From JACKBJ01 sp964549495 (GTDB lineage Bacteria; Chloroflexota; Anaerolineae; Epilineales; Epilineaceae), in assembly GCA_964549495.1 (NCBI GenBank), contig CAZJWJ010000019.1, forward strand, positions 1 through 64,000: a stretch of DNA of 64,000 nt, written 5' to 3'. The stretch's first letter is position 1; every line of letters starts with the position of its first letter. Below are positions 54,368 to 62,512 of the stretch, piece after piece. Below the pieces are notes generated by a model. That model saw only the letters and a list, made by a program, of their open reading frames with translations, did not search any database and was not told the DNA's origin. Both the position numbers and the translations under genes were made by a program.

Positions 54368-54470
54368 TGCCCTATCCTCCGATGGCCTCGATCTGGCTGG
54401 CGGTCCCGCCGCGGCTACGACTCACGGCGGCGCTGCACTCGAGCCAATGATAGCGATGCGGGAGTTCCCG

Positions 54471-54935
54471 ATGTCCGAACACGAAGCGCAGGCGCCCTTC
54501 GCCGACTGCGTCACCTTTCTCTACACCGACGACCTGGCGGCCACCGCCGCCTTCTACGAGGACCTGCTCGGCCTGCCGCTGGCTCTCGACCAGGGTGCCT
54601 GCCGCATCTACCGGGTCAGTTCGAGCGGCTACCTCGGCTTCTGCCGTCGTGCATCCGACGGTCCGGCGCGGGGCGAGGGACGAGCGGACGTGATCCTGAC
54701 CCTGGCCAGCGCGGAGGTCGATGCCTGGCATGCCAAGCTCCTCGCACGCGGCGTCGAGTTCGAAAAGGCACCCGCCTACCATCCGCGCTTCGACATCTAC
54801 CACTGCTTCCTGCGCGACCCGAACGGCTACCTGGTCGAGATCCAAGCCTTCTGCGATCCGGCCTGGCCCGGCCAGGCGCGCATGGAGCGGCCGGCTGAAT
54901 CGGACGGTCCCGCCGGCTACGCGCTCGGCTCCTGA
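54471..54935 (+). CDS. VOC/glyoxalase-fold protein
   Basis: The 154-aa protein shows the paired beta-alpha-beta-beta-beta units of the vicinal oxygen chelate superfamily: CVTFLYTDDLAATAAFYEDLLGLPLALD in the first and ILTLASAEVDAWHAKLLARGVEF, DIYHCFLRDPNGYLVEIQAF in the second. The metal ligands can be guessed only in part (the final Glu in YLVEIQ). Members include dioxygenases, glyoxalases and resistance proteins; no specific role can be given. GGGAG lies before ATG 54471; in-frame ATGs at 54447 and 54456 are alternatives. Confidence 0.82.
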   Translation: MSEHEAQAPFADCVTFLYTDDLAATAAFYEDLLGLPLALDQGACRIYRVSSSGYLGFCRRASDGPARGEGRADVILTLASAEVDAWHAKLLARGVEFEKAPAYHPRFDIYHCFLRDPNGYLVEIQAFCDPAWPGQARMERPAESDGPAGYALGS

Positions 54936-54980
54936 CCGGACGGTTCCGCAAGGGGGTCTGCGTTCCGGCCGAGCCCGGAG

Positions 54981-55931
54981 TCACCCACTCGTCGGGCCGG
55001 TCTCCCGGCGCCAATAGACTTCGACCGGCCCGAGGCCATAACCCCGGGCGAGCGCGAAGCCGCGGAGATCGGCCTGCATGTCCTCCAGATCTTCCCAGAA
55101 GGTCGAGATCTGGGAGCGGTAGCAGGCCACCGCTTCGATCCGGGCTTCCATGTCTTCCGATCGCAGCGCGACCGCCGACGAGCGCCACGAGCCGCCCGAG
55201 CTCGCGTCCCGGACCGCCTGCGCCAGCCGATCTGGATCGCGGGCGTAGGGATAGTCCTCGTAGTAGCGAAGCCGCGCGGCCAGGCTCGGCTCCAGCATCG
55301 CGGCCCGCTCGGCGGCGCGGCGGGTGAGGTGATGGTCGGCGTGATCGCCGACGCCCAGCGGGACGTAGAGCCGGCCGGAATCGAACTCGCCGTCGTTCGA
55401 TCCCGCGCCGTCGTCCGAACCCGCACCATCGTCCGACCTCGCGCCGTCATCCGAACCCTTGTCGTGATCCGATCCGTCGTCGGCATCCGATCCCGCGTCG
55501 GCCTCGACATCGCCCACCAGGTCGACCAGCCGCTGGGCGAGCGCTTCGACCAGGTCCGCGTCGGCCGGGCGGAATCCGGCGAAGAGCGCTTCGTCGCTGT
55601 CGACCAGCCAGTCGCCGTCCGCGCCGCGGCGGTAGATGACGTCCGGCAGCTCGAGATGCAGCGCTTCGGCGCCCAAGCGCTCGATGGCCGCCATGTCTTC
55701 GGCTCGCCGCGTGGCCATCATCTCCGCCGCGGCCGCCCGAGCGCGCTCCGGCGGCTGGCCCCAGCGCTCGTGCAGCGCGCGCGCGTAGTCCGAGAGCGGG
55801 CCGGCCGGTGGGTCGCCGGCGCAGACGGTGACGACCAGGGGCCGGTCGCCGGCCCGCGTCAGCTGATGGATTCCGCCGCCGCAGGAGAGCGGGGCGTCAT
55901 CGAGGTGGGGGGAGAGGAAGAGATGTCGCAT
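54981..55931 (-). CDS. PIG-L family deacetylase with Asp/Gly/Ser-rich insertion
   Basis: The 316-aa protein has the PIG-L/LmbE zinc motif LFLSPHLDDAPLSCGG near the N-terminus and the third ligand region VPLGVGDHADHHLTRRAA. Such enzymes remove acetyl groups from N-acetylglucosamine-type sugars. Between the two lies a repeat-like insertion of about 40 residues made of SDDGA units (55380-55510), encoded by imperfect tandem repeats. ATG 55931 matches the family start. It is divergent from the M28 peptidase gene. Confidence 0.87.
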   Translation of the reverse strand: MRHLFLSPHLDDAPLSCGGGIHQLTRAGDRPLVVTVCAGDPPAGPLSDYARALHERWGQPPERARAAAAEMMATRRAEDMAAIERLGAEALHLELPDVIYRRGADGDWLVDSDEALFAGFRPADADLVEALAQRLVDLVGDVEADAGSDADDGSDHDKGSDDGARSDDGAGSDDGAGSNDGEFDSGRLYVPLGVGDHADHHLTRRAAERAAMLEPSLAARLRYYEDYPYARDPDRLAQAVRDASSGGSWRSSAVALRSEDMEARIEAVACYRSQISTFWEDLEDMQADLRGFALARGYGLGPVEVYWRRETGPTSG

Positions 55932-56030
55932 CGATCGGACCCCGTTGCGCGAAGTGAGCGAAGGGCTCGTCAAGCCCTGAGGATCAGCCGGCGATGACAT
56001 GGTAGCCAAAGTCGTGCGCCGACTGCATGC

Positions 56031-56036
56031 TATCAT
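56031..56036 (+). promoter_or_regulatory. Leaderless-type -10 element of the M28 peptidase gene
   Basis: TATCAT ends 8 nt before ATG 56045. No convincing -35 was found. Confidence 0.45.
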
Positions 56037-56044
56037 CTGCGGCC

Positions 56045-57649
56045 ATGCGACTTGGAACCGACCACGACCGCCCCACCCGTCCTGGTGCCTCGAGCTCGAG
56101 CATAGCCAAGGCATTGCGGATCGGGCTGCTTCCCATCTTCGCGCTGTCGCTGGCCGGCTGCGATCGCGACGTTCCCAGCCCCGAGCCAGCGCCCACCTCG
56201 ATCGTGGCCCAGCCGATCGACGGGCCCGCCTCGGAGGAGGCCGGCCCGGTCGGGCAGCCAGCGGACACGGAGCCGATGGCGACCTGGACCACGCCGGCCG
56301 AGGGGCAGCCCTCGCCCTCCGCGCCGGCCTTCGTGGCGGGCACCGAAGGCGCACCCGGTACGGTCGGCGAGGTCGATCAGGCCGCCTCGGAGCCGGGCGT
56401 CGTCGGCTTGCCGACGCCGCGGCCCACGGTGGCCGAGATCGAGCGGCAGCCGCCGCCGGATCCGGACATCCTGCGTCTGATGGGGCGCGTGGACGGGGCG
56501 CGGATGATGCAGGACGTCGAGCAGCTGGTGGCCTTCGGGACGCGCAATGCCTTCTCGGGATCCTCCGGTGACGGCCAGCGGGGAATCGGTGCTGCGCGGG
56601 ACTGGCTCATCGGCGCCTTCGAGCGCGGGGCGACGGGCGGTCCGGCTCAGCTCCTGGTGCAGCCCGAGCCCTTCGAATTGCGTTTGGACGGCCAGCAAGC
56701 CGAGCAGCACAACATCATCGCTACGCTGTCGGGCATCGGCTTCTCCAAGCGCTTCGTCTACCTGGTGGCGCACTACGATTCGCGGATCGAGGATCGGATG
56801 GACGGCCAGGCGGACGCGCCCGGGGCCGACGACAACGCCTCGGGCGTGGCCTTGCTGCTCGAGCTGGCGCGGGTGATGGCGCGCCGGCAATGGGATGGCA
56901 CCATCCGCTTCCTGGCCACCTCGGCCGAGGAGCAGGAGCTGGCCGGGGCGCGGCATCATGCTGCGGCCGCCGCGGCCGGCGCCCTGCCGATCGTGGCCGT
57001 CTTGAACAACGACATGGTCGGCGCGGTCCAAGGGGCGACCGGCGGCGCCCAGCGCGGCGCGGTGCGGATCTTCGCCGGCGATCCGGAGGAGGGGCCATCG
57101 CGCGCCCTGGCGCGGCACGCGGCCTTCGTCGCCCAGCGGTACCAGGCGGCGACGGGCCTAGAGGTCCGGCTCGAGCCGGCGGCGGATCGCGAGGGCCGGC
57201 AGGGGGATCATCTGGCCTTCCACGCGGCGGGTTTTCCGGCCGTTCGCGTCATCGAGGCCGGCGAGGATCCCGGCCGGCAGCACAATGCGCGGGACACCAT
57301 CGATCGCATCGACCCCGACTACCTGGCAGCCGTCGCGCGGCTCAACCTGGCCCTGGCGGCCAATTTGGCCCTGGCGCCGGCGCCGCCGACCGAGCCGCCC
57401 ACCCTGCTGCAGCTGGCCGAGGGCCTGGCCCTGAGCTGGGCGCCAGTGGACGATCCGATGGTGCGCGGCTTCTGGGTGGCCTGGCGCGCGCCGGAGGATC
57501 GGGCCTGGCGCGAGGTGGCCTGGGTGGGCGGAGACCAGAACGCGCATGTCTTCTCCGAGGTGCAGGCCGGCCAGCCGGTGATCGTGGCCGTGGCCAGCGC
57601 CAACGACCTGGGGCATGCCAGCCTCTTCGGCCCCGAAGCTGGACGTTGA
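56045..57649 (+). CDS. M28 family zinc aminopeptidase lipoprotein
   Basis: The 534-aa product starts with a lipoprotein signal (LLPIFALSLAGC) and a Pro/Glu/Thr spacer of about 100 residues. The catalytic domain (about residues 150-440) has all M28 zinc ligands: VAHYDSR, PGADDNASGVA (bridging Asp), SAEEQELAGAR (catalytic Glu pair), LNNDMVG and QHNARDTIDRID. A fibronectin-type-III-like domain follows (LALSWAPVDDPMVRGFWVAWR). It probably removes N-terminal residues from peptides at the cell surface. ATG 56045 is set by TATCAT 8 nt upstream. Convergent genes are absent; fabL follows 63 bp on. Confidence 0.92.
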   Translation: MRLGTDHDRPTRPGASSSSIAKALRIGLLPIFALSLAGCDRDVPSPEPAPTSIVAQPIDGPASEEAGPVGQPADTEPMATWTTPAEGQPSPSAPAFVAGTEGAPGTVGEVDQAASEPGVVGLPTPRPTVAEIERQPPPDPDILRLMGRVDGARMMQDVEQLVAFGTRNAFSGSSGDGQRGIGAARDWLIGAFERGATGGPAQLLVQPEPFELRLDGQQAEQHNIIATLSGIGFSKRFVYLVAHYDSRIEDRMDGQADAPGADDNASGVALLLELARVMARRQWDGTIRFLATSAEEQELAGARHHAAAAAAGALPIVAVLNNDMVGAVQGATGGAQRGAVRIFAGDPEEGPSRALARHAAFVAQRYQAATGLEVRLEPAADREGRQGDHLAFHAAGFPAVRVIEAGEDPGRQHNARDTIDRIDPDYLAAVARLNLALAANLALAPAPPTEPPTLLQLAEGLALSWAPVDDPMVRGFWVAWRAPEDRAWREVAWVGGDQNAHVFSEVQAGQPVIVAVASANDLGHASLFGPEAGR

Positions 57650-57712
57650 CGCGGCGCCCGCCGGCGGCTTGAATAGACCCTCCTCCGACACCTACCAGCC
57701 TGGAGTCCCAAC

Positions 57713-58468
57713 GTGCGCTTCGAGAACAAGGTCGCTCTGGTCACCGGATCGAGCCGCGGCATCGGCCGCGCCATCGCGCTGCGCCTGGCCTCGGAGGGCG
57801 CCGACATCGTGGTCAACTACGTTCGCAACCGCGAGCCGGCCGAGGAGACGGCGGCCGAGATCGAGGCCATGGGCCGCAACGCGGCGGTGGTCAAGGCCAA
57901 CGTGGGCGATCCGGAGGAGATCAAGGCCCTGGCCGCGGCGGCCGCGGAGGCCTTTGGCGGGGTCGACATCCTGGTCAACAACGCCGCTTCGGGCTACATC
58001 CGCCCGGTGATGAAGCAGCGGGTCAAGGGCTGGGACTGGACGATGGACATCAACGCCCGCGCGGCGCTCTTCCTCAGCCAGGCGGTGGTGCCGCAGATGC
58101 GAAAGCGCGGCGGCGGCCGGATCGTCAACATCTCCAGCCTGGGCTCGGAGCGGGTGATGCCCGAGTACGTGGTCATCGGCGCCTCCAAGGCGGCTCTGGA
58201 GGCGGTGACGCGCTACCTGGGGGCCGAGCTGGCGCCGGAGGGCATCATCTGCAACGCGGTCTCGGGCGGCGTGGTCGAGACCGATGCGCTCAAGCATTTC
58301 GAGCGGGGCGACCTGATGCTGGAGATGGGCCGCAGCAAGACGCCGGCCGGCCGGATCATCACGCCCGAGGATCTGGCCGCGGTGGTGGCCTTTCTGTGTA
58401 GCGAGGACGCCAGCATGGTGGTCGGCGAGGTGATCAAGGTCGATGGCGGCTACTCCATCGTCGTCTGA
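57713..58468 (+). CDS. fabL: FabL-type enoyl-[acyl-carrier-protein] reductase (SDR)
   Basis: The 251-aa short-chain dehydrogenase has the cofactor motif VTGSSRGIGRAIAL, VNNAASGYIRPVM, NISSLGSERVMPEY, and the Y-x6-K catalytic pair in YVVIGASKAALEAVTRYL. The middle and C-terminal segments (WDWTMDINARA, NAVSGGVVETDALKHFER, TPAGRI) correspond closely to what I know of Bacillus FabL rather than FabG, FabI or generic SDRs. FabL reduces trans-2-enoyl-ACP in fatty acid synthesis, usually with NADPH. GTG start with GGAG 8 nt upstream. Confidence 0.85.
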   Translation: MRFENKVALVTGSSRGIGRAIALRLASEGADIVVNYVRNREPAEETAAEIEAMGRNAAVVKANVGDPEEIKALAAAAAEAFGGVDILVNNAASGYIRPVMKQRVKGWDWTMDINARAALFLSQAVVPQMRKRGGGRIVNISSLGSERVMPEYVVIGASKAALEAVTRYLGAELAPEGIICNAVSGGVVETDALKHFERGDLMLEMGRSKTPAGRIITPEDLAAVVAFLCSEDASMVVGEVIKVDGGYSIVV

Positions 58469-58510
58469 GGCCGCGATCGAGTCCGGCCAGCCGAGAGCGA
58501 GGAGCGCGCG

Positions 58511-59365
58511 ATGAGCCAGGCCCATCCGTCCGGAATGCCGCCCGAGGAGCCCCAGCCCGCGGGGCCGCCGCCGGCCTACAGCGGGGTCCGCTCCGGCGCG
58601 GGCTGCGGGCGCATGGCCGGCATCTACGCGCTGCTAGCCGTGGGCACGCTGGCCCTGCTCCTGAGCTACGTCGGCTGGACGATCTACCAGCGCTGGCAGG
58701 GCGTCCTGGACCGTGCCGACGAGCGCATCGACCAGATCACGGACTTCGAGCTGCCCAGCATCCTGCCCACGCCCCGGCCGACCCCGACGCCCTACATCGA
58801 AACGGCCAGCGTGATGGCCCAGCGCCTGCGCGGCGCCAGCGAGCTGACGACGGCCATCTACACCATGGACACGGTGACGACGGCCAGCCAGGACCGCATG
58901 CTGGGCCAGCTGACGGTGGGCACGACGGAGCTGATCTACGTGGCCCACGGGCAGGTGCGCGCGGGCATCGAGCTGGCGGAGATCGGTACGGAGGACATCG
59001 ACGCGGACGTGGAGGCGGGCCGGCTGGTGGTCCGGCTGCCGGCGCCGCGGATCCTGGATCGCAAGATCGATGTCGAGAAGAGCTACGTCTACGACCTGGA
59101 CCGCAGCTTGTTCGGGCCGGTGGATCCGACGCTCCAGACGCAGGCCGAAGGCTACGCGCTGGAGCAGATCTGGCGCAGTGCTTGCGAGAACGGGATCCTG
59201 GCGCAGGCCAACGAGCGGGGCAGCCTGGCGGTCGAGAAGCTCTTGGAGACGGCGGGTTACGACGAGGTGGTGGTGATCACGAGCCCGGCGCATTCGGACG
59301 AATGCCCACCGGATGCGACGCCGACTGCGGTGGCGACGGGGGAGGCGGAGGCGGAACAGCCTTGA
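58511..59365 (+). CDS. DUF4230 membrane-anchored protein
   Basis: The 284-aa protein has a Pro-rich cytosolic start, one membrane helix (IYALLAVGTLALLLSYVGWTIY) at about residues 38-58, a short Thr/Pro linker and an extracytoplasmic DUF4230 domain (SELTTAIYTMDTVTTASQ, LIYVAHGQVRAGIELAEI, LPAPRILDRKIDVEKSYVYD). The domain's function is unknown. The gene is 42 bp after fabL and may be in the same transcript. Its 3' flank carries the inverted repeat at 59388-59513. Confidence 0.87.
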   Translation: MSQAHPSGMPPEEPQPAGPPPAYSGVRSGAGCGRMAGIYALLAVGTLALLLSYVGWTIYQRWQGVLDRADERIDQITDFELPSILPTPRPTPTPYIETASVMAQRLRGASELTTAIYTMDTVTTASQDRMLGQLTVGTTELIYVAHGQVRAGIELAEIGTEDIDADVEAGRLVVRLPAPRILDRKIDVEKSYVYDLDRSLFGPVDPTLQTQAEGYALEQIWRSACENGILAQANERGSLAVEKLLETAGYDEVVVITSPAHSDECPPDATPTAVATGEAEAEQP

Positions 59366-59654
59366 TGTTGGTGCCCTAGGTTGGTGGGGCGCAGCGGGAG
59401 GGCGTTCTGGCGGGAGACCGATACTGGGTGGCTCGGCCGGCGGTAGACGTGATGTGGCGGTTCAGGGTGGGGAGGCGCAGCGGTCTCCCGCCAGAACGCC
59501 CTCCCGCCGCGCCGATGGACCGAAATGGTGCACGGAGTTAGGGACGAAATCGTCCTCGTGTAGGGATCTGAACGGTCCACATTTCGACGATACTGCATGA
59601 TACACAGGCCGGCCGCGTTTCCTTGCGGTCGGGTCCAAGAGTGGAGATCCCACC
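59366..59654. other. Intergenic region with a long inverted repeat, left border of the accessory region
   Basis: After the repeat at 59388-59513 there are about 140 bp without a recognisable promoter or ORF before the ATG at 59655. Confidence 0.5.
59388..59513. repeat. Long intergenic inverted repeat, family member 2
   Basis: Arms 59388-59420 and 59481-59513 pair at 32 of 33 positions (a perfect 27-bp core, 59394-59420 with 59481-59507) around a 60-nt loop. It follows the DUF4230 gene by 22 bp. The arm reads CGGGAGGGCGTTCTGGCGGG, matching the arm of the element at 47393-47539 in about four of every five positions. Confidence 0.85.
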
Positions 59655-59912
59655 ATGTCCGATAAGCTCATCGTGCTCAACAAGGACGAGGACAGCGTCA
59701 GCTTCGTGGATACCGAGAATCTGACCGTGCTGCGCACCGTCGAGGTCGAGCGGAATCCGCATGAGGTGGCGGTGACGCCGGATGGGGGCAAGGCCTTCGT
59801 GTCGAATGCCGGGGCGGATAGCGTCAGCGTCTTCGACATGCGGACCCTGGAGGTGGTGGACACCATCCGGCATCCCGACTCTTGCTATCCGCACTATATA
59901 GCACCCAGTTGA
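59655..59912 (+). pseudogene. Truncated YncE-like beta-propeller gene, N-terminal fragment
   Basis: The 85-residue frame contains one and a half beta-propeller blades of the YVTN/YncE type (IVLNKDEDSVSFVDTENL, VAVTPDGGKAFVSNAGADSVSVFDMRTLEVV). Family members have seven such blades and 300 or more residues. The match ends after about TIRHPD (near 59880), where the sequence becomes AT-richer and a stop follows. GTGGAGATCCCACC precedes the ATG. The gene appears to be cut by whatever brought in the following region. Confidence 0.65.
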
Positions 59913-60012
59913 ACTGGACATCGGATTGGGGCATGGTTGAATTCGGACTCATCTCGGGACTGTACGGCATCAAGACGGTAGCCAGGACGAGAGACGATGG
60001 GTCCAGGGTCTC

Positions 60013-60513
60013 GTGGTGCTGGGCGTCGTCTCGGCCGCCTATGCGAACTTCTCTTGGGCGCTGCGCTACAAGCACGGTATCGACCACCTCTTCCTGGACG
60101 CGCTCGATACCGTCTTGGGCAGCGTCTTGCTCCCCGTCTTCAGGCTCGTGACCGTCCACGCCTGGGCGGTCGTTTGGTCAGCGCGAGACGGCGAGACTAC
60201 CAGCGACGAGACGATTGGCGAGACGGAGCCCGAGACGATCGTGGTCCCGCGCAAGACGAACAAGACGTCTCGCAAGACGAATCCAAAGACGCCACGAGAC
60301 GCGGCCGAGACGGTTCTAGCATTCGTGCAAGACGCTGGGCCGTCTCACTGGCGAGACGTGAACAAGGCGACGGGAGTCTCGCGGGCGGGTTTCATAGGAG
60401 GCTACACCACCGCCCAGATGACACAAGTGGCCTTGGTCCTCGCCGACCAGCCAGAGCCTTTCCTCATCGGCGCCCCCAGAAGCTACTCGCTGGGCACGGG
60501 ATCTCCGTCATGA
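60013..60513 (+). CDS. Unrecognised ORF with Glu-Thr/Lys-Thr repeats
   Basis: The frame is open from 59941 to 60513; GTG 60013 is the first plausible start (no clear ribosome-binding site). The 166-residue product has a hydrophobic first part (VLGVVSAAYANFSWALRY, VLGSVLLPVFRLVTVHAWAV). A low-complexity segment follows in which ET or KT pairs recur every 3-4 residues, then a possible winged-helix stretch (AAETVLAFVQDAGPSHWRDV, ATGVSRAGFIGGY). I recognise no family. It could be a fragment of a plasmid or mobile-element gene. Its end overlaps the convergent VWA gene by 50 bp. Confidence 0.35.
   Translation: MVLGVVSAAYANFSWALRYKHGIDHLFLDALDTVLGSVLLPVFRLVTVHAWAVVWSARDGETTSDETIGETEPETIVVPRKTNKTSRKTNPKTPRDAAETVLAFVQDAGPSHWRDVNKATGVSRAGFIGGYTTAQMTQVALVLADQPEPFLIGAPRSYSLGTGSPS
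60185..60358 (+). repeat. Array of RAGACG hexamers
   Basis: GAGACG or AAGACG occurs about twelve times between 60185 and 60358, often at 9-12 bp intervals (for example 60208, 60220, 60232, 60253, 60262, 60274, 60286, 60296, 60307), with three reverse-complement copies nearby (60027, 60266, 60341). In the ORF these are Glu/Lys-Thr codon pairs. Confidence 0.6.
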
Positions 60514-62383
60514 TGCTTGCGAAGATCTCTGCCAGCGCCTCGGCATCCGAGGTCCTGTAGAAGTACTCCGGTCGACTCACCATCTGCAGCAGCGCGGCCT
60601 CTGCGACGGTGGTGCCGAGTCCAACGGCGAAGATCTCAACCCCGTCACGTTTTGCGGCATCCGTCTCTGCGATCGCATCCTCAATCGGGCGGAGATTGGA
60701 CTGACCGTCAGTGAGAAGGACCATGACTCGCGTCCGGGTTCTATCTGCTCCAGCGTCGTCGAGCTGACGCAATCCGACCTCAACACTGCAAGGGATGCAG
60801 GTGCCGGGCGCTGTCCGGATGTTGGCGAGTGCCGCCTCTAAGATTGCCCGGTCGGCTGTCACGGGCACGTCCACGGTGACAGTCTCGTTGAATACGACGA
60901 GCCCAGCCTGGTCACCTGCAGAGAAAGCAAGTTCGCCGAGGAGCTGCTTCGCTGCTGCCACTGCAGCCTCGATCTTCGACCGCCCGGCAGCCGTGCGGTC
61001 GCTCATACTGGAAGAGGCGTCAATAATCAGCGAAACGTCCATTCGACGCAGAGTCGGTGTGCAGTGTTCTCGAAGCAGGAGTGGTATGTAAACTTGCGCC
61101 GGTATGCTGGTAGGCATTGGGCGAGTCGAAGTCGCAGGCGCTTCCGTCGCTGTCTCTGAAGGCGCTGGGGCAATCGTCGGCTCCTCCGTTGACGTTGATG
61201 TTGCCGTTGGCAAGGCGGTTGGGGTAGCGGTTTCCACACCGCAGCGTGGTCGGATCGGCACTTGAGGATTCTCTTCGATGGAGACATCCATTGAGCGTCC
61301 CAGGCTGTCGATGAGACCGATGCGACTTAACCCCCCAGTTCCTCGTATCGCTCCACCACCCGATTCTTCCGATACCGCCCGCAACTGATAACTTGCCACC
61401 ACAGATGTGTTGCGTGCCCGGTCTTTCCATGTGAATCGCAAGATCTGCTTCAGACCTTGGCCGACATCCCCCTCCTCGACCTCCGGAACCGGCGTACCGG
61501 ACTCCGGCACATAGCGGAAGTTGGATGTGGTCACATACTCTTCGAAAAAGACCTCAGAAGCCATCAGAAATCGCCCCGCATCGATCACCAAAGCAATTGC
61601 TCGGTCAATACGGTAGCCAGGACCATCAAGGTATACGCGAGAAGAGCTTGCCGCGTCGCGGTATGGCCTGCAGTCCCCTAGATCCGATTCAAAACAAATG
61701 GCGATCGTAGCCGCCCCAGTGCCAGCTACCAGAGCCGCCCCCTGGCGCACGGATGCGGCACAAGTTGAGTCAGTCGTCGGGCATCCAGCCCCGATCAAGA
61801 GCACAGACTCCAGCGCATCATTACGGTCGCTTGCCTCACTCAGCAGTTCGAACGCGGCGGTCAGAGCCGCGCCGGGATTTGAGCCGCTGTCGCCCGCTCG
61901 ATAGGTAACTCCATTGACAGCACCCTCAGCCACGATCGGGTCGCCCGTCCAACTGCTTTCGATTCGCGCCGCTTCACCGTGCGACAGGACACTCACCTTG
62001 GAGCCAGCGCTAAGGTCAAGCGTCGCGATTGCACGTCTCGCAGCTTGCTTGGCCTGTCTCAAGTTGTCCTTCATTGCCAATGATCGGTCCATCACGACCA
62101 CCAGATGCAATGGGAGTGAACTGGGGCAGGCGATCGTAATCTGGACGGAAACATCAACTGGCTCGCAACGCTGCCCCGTTGCGGTGATCGTGGTCACCAG
62201 GGGAAGTCGGCATGGCGATCCGGGCCTGGCCTGCGCCCCAGCCGCGGTGATCGAGGAGGCAGCCGATGGGTCTCCTGTGGAGGCCCATACCAGAGTCGAC
62301 CACCCAAGAGCACCGACCAGTATGCCTAGCGGAAGCGATATCGACACTAGCGACAGAACGGTGTTGCGCCTTGGTATGAACAT
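60464..62383 (-). CDS. Tandem-VWA exported protein with Thr/Pro linker
   Basis: The 639-aa product has an N-terminal signal/anchor (residues 8-33) and a first VWA domain at about 92-270 with a degenerate MIDAS (MDRSLAM, Asp 99, final Ser/Thr replaced by Ala). A middle beta-rich region follows, a Thr/Pro/Ser linker lies at about 384-425, then VYIPLLLREHC, and a second VWA domain from about 445 with an intact MIDAS (IIDASSSMSD) and the supporting LLTDGQSN. The arrangement repeats that of the gene at the left end of the window. AGGAAGAGG lies before ATG 62383; a promoter sits at 62420-62447. GC content is lower than in core genes. Confidence 0.85.
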   Translation of the reverse strand: MFIPRRNTVLSLVSISLPLGILVGALGWSTLVWASTGDPSAASSITAAGAQARPGSPCRLPLVTTITATGQRCEPVDVSVQITIACPSSLPLHLVVVMDRSLAMKDNLRQAKQAARRAIATLDLSAGSKVSVLSHGEAARIESSWTGDPIVAEGAVNGVTYRAGDSGSNPGAALTAAFELLSEASDRNDALESVLLIGAGCPTTDSTCAASVRQGAALVAGTGAATIAICFESDLGDCRPYRDAASSSRVYLDGPGYRIDRAIALVIDAGRFLMASEVFFEEYVTTSNFRYVPESGTPVPEVEEGDVGQGLKQILRFTWKDRARNTSVVASYQLRAVSEESGGGAIRGTGGLSRIGLIDSLGRSMDVSIEENPQVPIRPRCGVETATPTALPTATSTSTEEPTIAPAPSETATEAPATSTRPMPTSIPAQVYIPLLLREHCTPTLRRMDVSLIIDASSSMSDRTAAGRSKIEAAVAAAKQLLGELAFSAGDQAGLVVFNETVTVDVPVTADRAILEAALANIRTAPGTCIPCSVEVGLRQLDDAGADRTRTRVMVLLTDGQSNLRPIEDAIAETDAAKRDGVEIFAVGLGTTVAEAALLQMVSRPEYFYRTSDAEALAEIFASIMTEIPCPASSFWGRR

Positions 62384-62419
62384 GATCACTGCCTCTTCCT
62401 CTTGCCCACTATCAGCCTG

Positions 62420-62447
62420 ATAATACTTCCTCTGTTCTTGAGTGCAA
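62420..62447 (-). promoter_or_regulatory. Promoter of the tandem-VWA gene
   Basis: On the minus strand TTGCAC (62442-62447), a 16-bp spacer and TATTAT (62420-62425), giving a leader of about 30 nt with the ribosome-binding site. Confidence 0.55.
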
Positions 62448-62512
62448 ACGCACGCTCCAGAGTCGCAGAGCACGCCATACCGAGCCAAGACTGGCCCTCG
62501 CTCGCCGGCGCC

